Source: CAIKBL01 sp964555355 (lineage in GTDB: Bacteria > Pseudomonadota > Gammaproteobacteria > Ga0077536). Taken from it: a stretch of DNA of 64,000 nt. Shown here in pieces: positions 59,832 through 64,000 of the stretch. Every line of letters begins with the position of its first letter. Position 1 is the stretch's first letter. The DNA is taken from assembly GCA_964555355.1 (NCBI GenBank), contig CAZKRY010000012.1, positions 62,001 to 126,000 of the forward strand, in the 5' to 3' direction. The translations under genes and the position numbers were made by a program. The notes below the pieces were generated by a model, which saw only the letters and a list, made by a program, of their open reading frames with translations, made no database searches and was not told the origin of the DNA.

Positions 59832-60794
59832 TTAAGCCTTGCTTAGCACCCGTGCGAAGACTTCCGTATCGATATTTCCGCCGCTCAAAACCACACCCAC
59901 TCGCTTGCCGCGTTGACGCTCGCGTTCCTTTAGCAACGCGGCAAGCGCGATAGCGCCCGCGCCTTCGGTGAGTTGATGCGTATCCGTGTAATACGCGCGG
60001 ATGGCGTGCTCGATTTCCGGCTCCGTCAATTCAACGATCCGCGCCGCGCCACGCTTGATGAGCGCGAGCGCCTCCGCATCCGGCACACGGCAGGCAACCC
60101 CATCGGCGAACGTTACCGCCGCAGCGGTAGTGACGACATGGCCGCGCACAAAAGACTGCGCGTAAGCCGGAGCACCGGAGGCGACCACGCCAACCACTTC
60201 CGTTTTGAGCCGCATCGCGTCGCGCACCGCCAGCGTGCCGCAAATTCCGGAGCCTAGGCCGAGCGGCACATACATCGTATCGAGCGGTGGGGTATGACGA
60301 AAAAATTCAAGCGCGTAGGTAGCGACGCCGCACACCAAATCGCGATGGAACGACGGCACCATCTCGAGCTTGCGATCGGCGGCGAGGCTCACGGCGTGTT
60401 CGCGCGCAGCGTCAAAGTCTTCGCCGTATTCGATGAGTTCCGCACCGAGTGCGCGCATGGCGGCGTTTTTCTCAACACTGTTCCCGTGCGGCACGACGAC
60501 GGTGACGGGTACCCCATACGCGCGTCCCGCGAGCGCTAGACTCTGCCCATGATTGCCGCGCGTGGCGGTGACTAATCCGTTGACGGGACGGCGCTCGGCG
60601 CGCAAGCGATGCAAGTAATAAAGCCCGCCGCGCACTTTAAACGCACCGATAGGCGTGTGATTCTCGTGTTTGACCCACACCTCGCAACCGGCACGCGCGG
60701 CGAGTAACGGCCATGCGTATTGGGGCGTGGGCGGCACGATTGGGCGGATGACCGCGGCGGCGGCTTCGATTTCAACCAATGATGGATTCTGCAT
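59832..60794 (-). CDS. threonine dehydratase-like PLP enzyme
   Basis: 320 residues of the fold-type II PLP family. Schiff-base Lys53 in NHTPIGAFKVRGG, GNHGQSLALAGRAYG, the phosphate loop GLGSGICG, and end VVLSGGNIDTEVF. It deaminates Thr/Ser-type amino acids; it has no C-terminal ACT domain, so it looks like a catabolic or hydroxyaspartate-type member. A second ATG 11 codons upstream lies within glgA; the start chosen has GGA upstream. Confidence 0.87.
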   Translation of the reverse strand: MQNPSLVEIEAAAAVIRPIVPPTPQYAWPLLAARAGCEVWVKHENHTPIGAFKVRGGLYYLHRLRAERRPVNGLVTATRGNHGQSLALAGRAYGVPVTVVVPHGNSVEKNAAMRALGAELIEYGEDFDAAREHAVSLAADRKLEMVPSFHRDLVCGVATYALEFFRHTPPLDTMYVPLGLGSGICGTLAVRDAMRLKTEVVGVVASGAPAYAQSFVRGHVVTTAAAVTFADGVACRVPDAEALALIKRGAARIVELTEPEIEHAIRAYYTDTHQLTEGAGAIALAALLKERERQRGKRVGVVLSGGNIDTEVFARVLSKA

Positions 60795-60804
60795 GGGGTC
60801 CGTT

Positions 60805-62253
60805 CTACGTTGAGGCGGCTCGTTCATCGAGCAGCTCGCGATACAAGTTTACATACTCCGTGGCGCGCGGTTGCCAGCCGAAGTCCTGCGCCATCCCGCG
60901 GTGCTGCAACGCCTCCCATTGCGCGGGGTGCTGGTAAGCTTGAAAGGCGCGCCAGATGGCATGACCGATCCCAAAATTGGTGGCATCGTCGAATACAAAA
61001 CCGGTACCTTGTGGGAGTTCAGCATCAATCACACTATCCGCCAAGCCGCCCGTTCGTCGCACCAGCGGCACCGTGCCATAACGCAACGCGTAGAGCTGCG
61101 AGAGTCCGCAGGGCTCGAACCTCGACGGCATTGCGAATGCATCGAGCCCAGCGAACATGCGGCGGGACAGCGTGACATCAAAGCCGATCCGATACGCAAT
61201 TTGTTGCGGGTACAGTGTCGCGAGATGCGCGATCCACTCCTCTAGATAGCGTTCGCCGCTGCCAAGCAAAATAAATTGCAACGGATGTTGTAAGAGACCT
61301 GGCAGCGCTTCCAACAGCAAATCGATCCCTTTTTGTTCCGCGAGACGTGTGACCGTGCCGAGCAGAAACATCGACTGGTCTTGGGGTAGCCCAAACCGCG
61401 CTTGCAGCGCGCGTTTGTTCTGGCGCTTTGCGGTGAGTCGCGCGGCATCGTAGGGAGCGCCAAGCGCGGTGTCTCGCGCTGGATCCCACTGCGCGGTGTC
61501 GATACCGTTCAATACGCCGGATAACACACCGGCCCGCGCGCGCAGTACGCCGTCGAGTCCTTCACCGAAGGCAGTCGTTTGGATTTCGCGCGCATAGGTG
61601 GGGCTGACGGTGGTCAAACGATCGGCGTAGATGAGTCCGCCTTTGATGAATGCGCCTTGGTCGTGGAACTCCAAGCCATCAAGATGCCACATCGATTCCG
61701 GCAGGCCGCATGCCCGGTAACTTTCGCGGCTACAAAGACCGCGAAAAGCGAGATTGTGAAGCGTAAATACCGTCGCGGGGCGCATGGGCTCCAACGTCAA
61801 CAATGCCGGCACCAACCCCGTTTGCCAGTCGTGACAGTGCACCAGTTGCGGTCGCCAGCCATCCGGCATGAGTCCGCCGGCAAGCGCGGTGACCACCCGG
61901 CTAAACGTCGCGAAACGCAGCGAATTATCCGGCCACTCCCGGCCCGCCGGGGTGAGATACGGCCCACCGTCGCGGTCGAACAATTCCGGGCAATCGACCA
62001 GCCATAATTCAACGCGCGGATTGAGTATGACCCGGCGCAGGAAAACAGGCGTCGAACAATGCGGGATGCGGAACGGCCCGTAGGCTACGAACGGTCGTCC
62101 CTGCACATCGACGGTGCGATATGCCGGCAGCACCAGCCGGACTTCACAACCCGCCTCAGCGAGCGCCAATGGCAAACTACCGGCTACTTCGGCCAGGCCA
62201 CCGGTTTGGATGAACGGGGTGGCCTCACTGGCGGCAAACAATACTTTCAACAT
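60805..62253 (-). CDS. glgA: glycogen synthase GlgA (with Gln in the KTGGL motif)
   Basis: 482 residues, GT5 family. N-terminus MLKVLFAASEATPFIQTGGLAEVAGSLP, HCHDWQTGLVPALL, and the C-terminal SRFEPCGLSQLYALRYGTVPLVRRTGGL identify GlgA. It transfers glucose from ADP-glucose to alpha-1,4-glucan. The usual Lys of the KTGGL motif (Lys15 in Escherichia coli) is Gln16 here, which is unusual because that Lys contacts the nucleotide sugar. Other motifs are intact. Divergent from the phosphorylase gene. Confidence 0.9.
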   Translation of the reverse strand: MLKVLFAASEATPFIQTGGLAEVAGSLPLALAEAGCEVRLVLPAYRTVDVQGRPFVAYGPFRIPHCSTPVFLRRVILNPRVELWLVDCPELFDRDGGPYLTPAGREWPDNSLRFATFSRVVTALAGGLMPDGWRPQLVHCHDWQTGLVPALLTLEPMRPATVFTLHNLAFRGLCSRESYRACGLPESMWHLDGLEFHDQGAFIKGGLIYADRLTTVSPTYAREIQTTAFGEGLDGVLRARAGVLSGVLNGIDTAQWDPARDTALGAPYDAARLTAKRQNKRALQARFGLPQDQSMFLLGTVTRLAEQKGIDLLLEALPGLLQHPLQFILLGSGERYLEEWIAHLATLYPQQIAYRIGFDVTLSRRMFAGLDAFAMPSRFEPCGLSQLYALRYGTVPLVRRTGGLADSVIDAELPQGTGFVFDDATNFGIGHAIWRAFQAYQHPAQWEALQHRGMAQDFGWQPRATEYVNLYRELLDERAAST

Positions 62254-62348
62254 GGGCCGGCATGATAACTGAATCACCCCGAGCCACATTTGGTTTATGT
62301 GACAATGCGGCGATGCATGTACCGCTTAAGCAAGGGTGAACTCAACTC

Positions 62349-64000
62349 ATGACCGAAACGCGCCTCGAATTTGAAATCATGCCGCGCTTGCCGGCGAGCC
62401 TTTCGCGCCTGCAAGAACTGGCCAACGATCTGTCCTATACCTGGGATCGACGGGTGCAGGAGCTCTTTGCGCATATCGATAGCGAGACCTGGTCCGCGAG
62501 CGGACACAACCCCAAGATTTTTTTGCGGCGGGTGGCGCAAGCAGCGCTCGACGAGGCGGCAGCCAACCCCATTTTTGTACAGGACTATGAAGCCGCGCTT
62601 TCCGCGTATAACACCTATCTGCAGCAGCCGCGCGATGCCCGCGTACGCGCCGTGCTCGATCCGGAGCGTGATCTCGTCGCGTACTTCTGCGCGGAATACG
62701 GGTTACATGAAAGCCTGCCGTTTTATGCCGGTGGCTTAGGGGTGCTGGCGGGCGATCATTGCAAGGCGGCGAGTGATCTACGCCTGCCGTTTGTCGCGGT
62801 GGGTCTTTTTTATCGAGCCGGTTACCTGCGCCAAGAAATTGATGGCGAGGGGCGGCAACACATGCGTTATACGCCCATTCGCGGTGGCGATTTGGCGTTT
62901 GAAGAAGCGTGCGACGCGCAAGGGACACCGCTGCGTATTCATGTCGATTTGCTCGGGCGCGATGTCACTGTGCGGATGTGGCGCGGCAAGCTCGGCGACA
63001 TCGAACTCGTGCTGCTCGACACCGATGTCGATGGCAACGCGCCTGAAGACCGGCAAATCACCCGCGAACTCTACGGTGGCGGCATCGAGACCCGCATCGC
63101 GCAAGAGATTGTGCTTGGCATGGGTGGCGTGCGCGCGCTGCACGCGCTCGGTATCGCGCCGACGGTGTGGCACATCAACGAAGGACATGCCGCGTTTCAG
63201 ATCTTGGAACGATTACGCGAAACCATGCGGCGTGGCCTCGATTTCAAGAGCGCACTGGAAGTCGTCGCCGCCGCCACCGTCTTCACAACGCACACGCCGG
63301 TGGCGGCTGGGCATGATGTTTTTCCGCATGATTTAATGCGGCAGTACTTTCCGAAGTTAATCGCCGATCTGGGCGTTGGCGAAACCGGGCTTTTTGCGCT
63401 GGGCGATAGTCCGTTAAACGCGCAAGGCTTCAATCAAACCGCGCTTGCGCTGCGGGGTTCGCGTTTCCGCAATGGCGTCAGCGCGGTGCATGAAGGCGTG
63501 GCCTCGGTGAACGAAAGCTTCGTGTGGCCGGAAATCACACCTCGTGAAAATCCGATTAGCCATGTGACGAATGGCGTGCACATCCCGACTTACCTCGCAA
63601 CATCCTGGGCGAACTTATTCGATCTCCGCCTCGGCCGGCAATGGCGTAACGAAATGTGTAACGCCGAATTCTGGCGGCAGATCGATGATTTACCCGATCA
63701 TACCTATTGGAGTGTGCGCCAACTGCTGAAGTTGGATTTAATCGACTATCTACGCGAGCGATTGACTCGCCAGTACCAGCGCAATGGCATGTCCATGGCG
63801 GCCATTCAGCAACAATTGCGGCGCTTATCGAGCGGGCACGATGCCATGCTGGTGGGGTTTGCGCGGCGCTTTGCCACTTACAAACGCGCGACCTTGCTGC
63901 TCTCCGATCCGGCGCGCCTCGCCCGCTTGTTGGATGACGATGAGCGCCCGGTCATTTTGCTGTATGCCGGCAAAGCGCATCCGCGCGATACCGGTGGCCA
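62349..64000 (+). CDS. glgP: alpha-glucan phosphorylase (3' end beyond the window)
   Basis: The first 550 codons of a GT35 phosphorylase of the type with an N-terminal DUF3417 (MTETRLEFEIMPRLPASLSRLQELANDLSYTWDRR). Motifs: AYFCAEYGLHESLPFYAGGLGVLAGDH, NEGHAAFQILERLRE, TTHTPVAAGHDVF and HVTNGVHIPTY. The PLP-Lys lies further on, outside. It releases glucose 1-phosphate from glycogen or maltodextrin. AAGGGTGA precedes the ATG. The gene runs off the edge, so the product is partial only because of the window. Confidence 0.92.
   Translation, partial: MTETRLEFEIMPRLPASLSRLQELANDLSYTWDRRVQELFAHIDSETWSASGHNPKIFLRRVAQAALDEAAANPIFVQDYEAALSAYNTYLQQPRDARVRAVLDPERDLVAYFCAEYGLHESLPFYAGGLGVLAGDHCKAASDLRLPFVAVGLFYRAGYLRQEIDGEGRQHMRYTPIRGGDLAFEEACDAQGTPLRIHVDLLGRDVTVRMWRGKLGDIELVLLDTDVDGNAPEDRQITRELYGGGIETRIAQEIVLGMGGVRALHALGIAPTVWHINEGHAAFQILERLRETMRRGLDFKSALEVVAAATVFTTHTPVAAGHDVFPHDLMRQYFPKLIADLGVGETGLFALGDSPLNAQGFNQTALALRGSRFRNGVSAVHEGVASVNESFVWPEITPRENPISHVTNGVHIPTYLATSWANLFDLRLGRQWRNEMCNAEFWRQIDDLPDHTYWSVRQLLKLDLIDYLRERLTRQYQRNGMSMAAIQQQLRRLSSGHDAMLVGFARRFATYKRATLLLSDPARLARLLDDDERPVILLYAGKAHPRDTGG

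Noticed and set aside
1..64000. tRNA, rRNA, CRISPR and insertion sequences
   Set aside because: No cloverleaf, rRNA motif, regularly spaced repeat array or transposase was seen by eye; a covariance-model scan would be needed to exclude small RNAs.

Overview
The window is about 58-60% GC and looks like a chromosomal piece of a Gram-negative proteobacterium, most likely gamma- or betaproteobacterial. Support for this includes an outer-membrane oxyanion porin, an OxyR with Cys199/Cys208 at Escherichia coli spacing, periplasmic signal peptides, a sigma-54 activator and DUF692/DUF2282 (bufferin) genes. No rRNA, tRNA, CRISPR array or intact transposase was seen. Genes are tightly packed, often with ATGA or GTGA overlaps, except in two looser accessory islands.

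Region by region. (1) 1-2600 is a toxin-antitoxin-rich island: a possible PIN remnant, a ParE-type toxin with its antitoxin, a small MWRDPIIEE-type protein, a RES-domain toxin, and two unassigned reading frames without a clear start. (2) 2700-5024 has a small membrane protein followed by a membrane-anchored linalool dehydratase/isomerase-like protein. (3) 5167-8699 is housekeeping: GFA protein, ArgD, an O-methyltransferase-like protein and an alpha/beta hydrolase. (4) 9006-23293 is a long minus-strand block with a bufferin (copper-binding RiPP) cassette at each end (bufA1-bufB-bufC-doxX and bufA2-bufB-bufC). Between them, in what looks like a single transcription unit, lie an SDR, a cyclase-family protein, a GMC oxidoreductase, a GH133 debranching enzyme, a GH63 glucosidase, an MFS carrier and a DUF1003 protein. 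(5) 23537-26316 carries small exported proteins, a GST, and a UreI/AmiS-type channel with a DUF4124 protein. (6) 26626-30988 is a second bufferin-linked operon: an orphan BufA1, a GlcG/HbpS-like protein, an SMP-30 lactonase with an N-terminal extension, and a sigma-54 regulator. (7) 31276-33412 has an M48 peptidase and a BKACE enzyme. (8) 33413-39244 is a catabolic operon: cupin, FAH hydrolase, LLM flavin monooxygenase, cupin, FAD hydroxylase, DUF2783, DUF924. (9) 39535-44410 is a second accessory island, AT-richer in part, with VapBC, a frameshifted nucleotidyltransferase, an Rhs 3' remnant with a candidate immunity gene, a truncated HepT and a Uma2 protein. (10) 44676-54564 holds SDR-P450, DUF445, OxyR-pirin-SDR-enoyl-CoA hydratase, a PhoX-like protein, an azoreductase and a surface-sorted protein. 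(11) 54626-59804 is a tungstate system: ModE-like regulator, TupA, TupC, TupB and a divergent oxyanion porin. (12) 59832-64000 has a threonine dehydratase-like enzyme, GlgA and the start of an alpha-glucan phosphorylase.

The most unusual content is the duplicated bufferin machinery tied to sugar-oxidising and glucoside-hydrolysing enzymes, with a third bufferin precursor heading a lactonase and sigma-54 operon. Together these suggest a periplasmic metal-defence and carbohydrate-oxidation programme. That link is inferred from gene order only. Two families of short palindromic intergenic repeats are scattered through the window.
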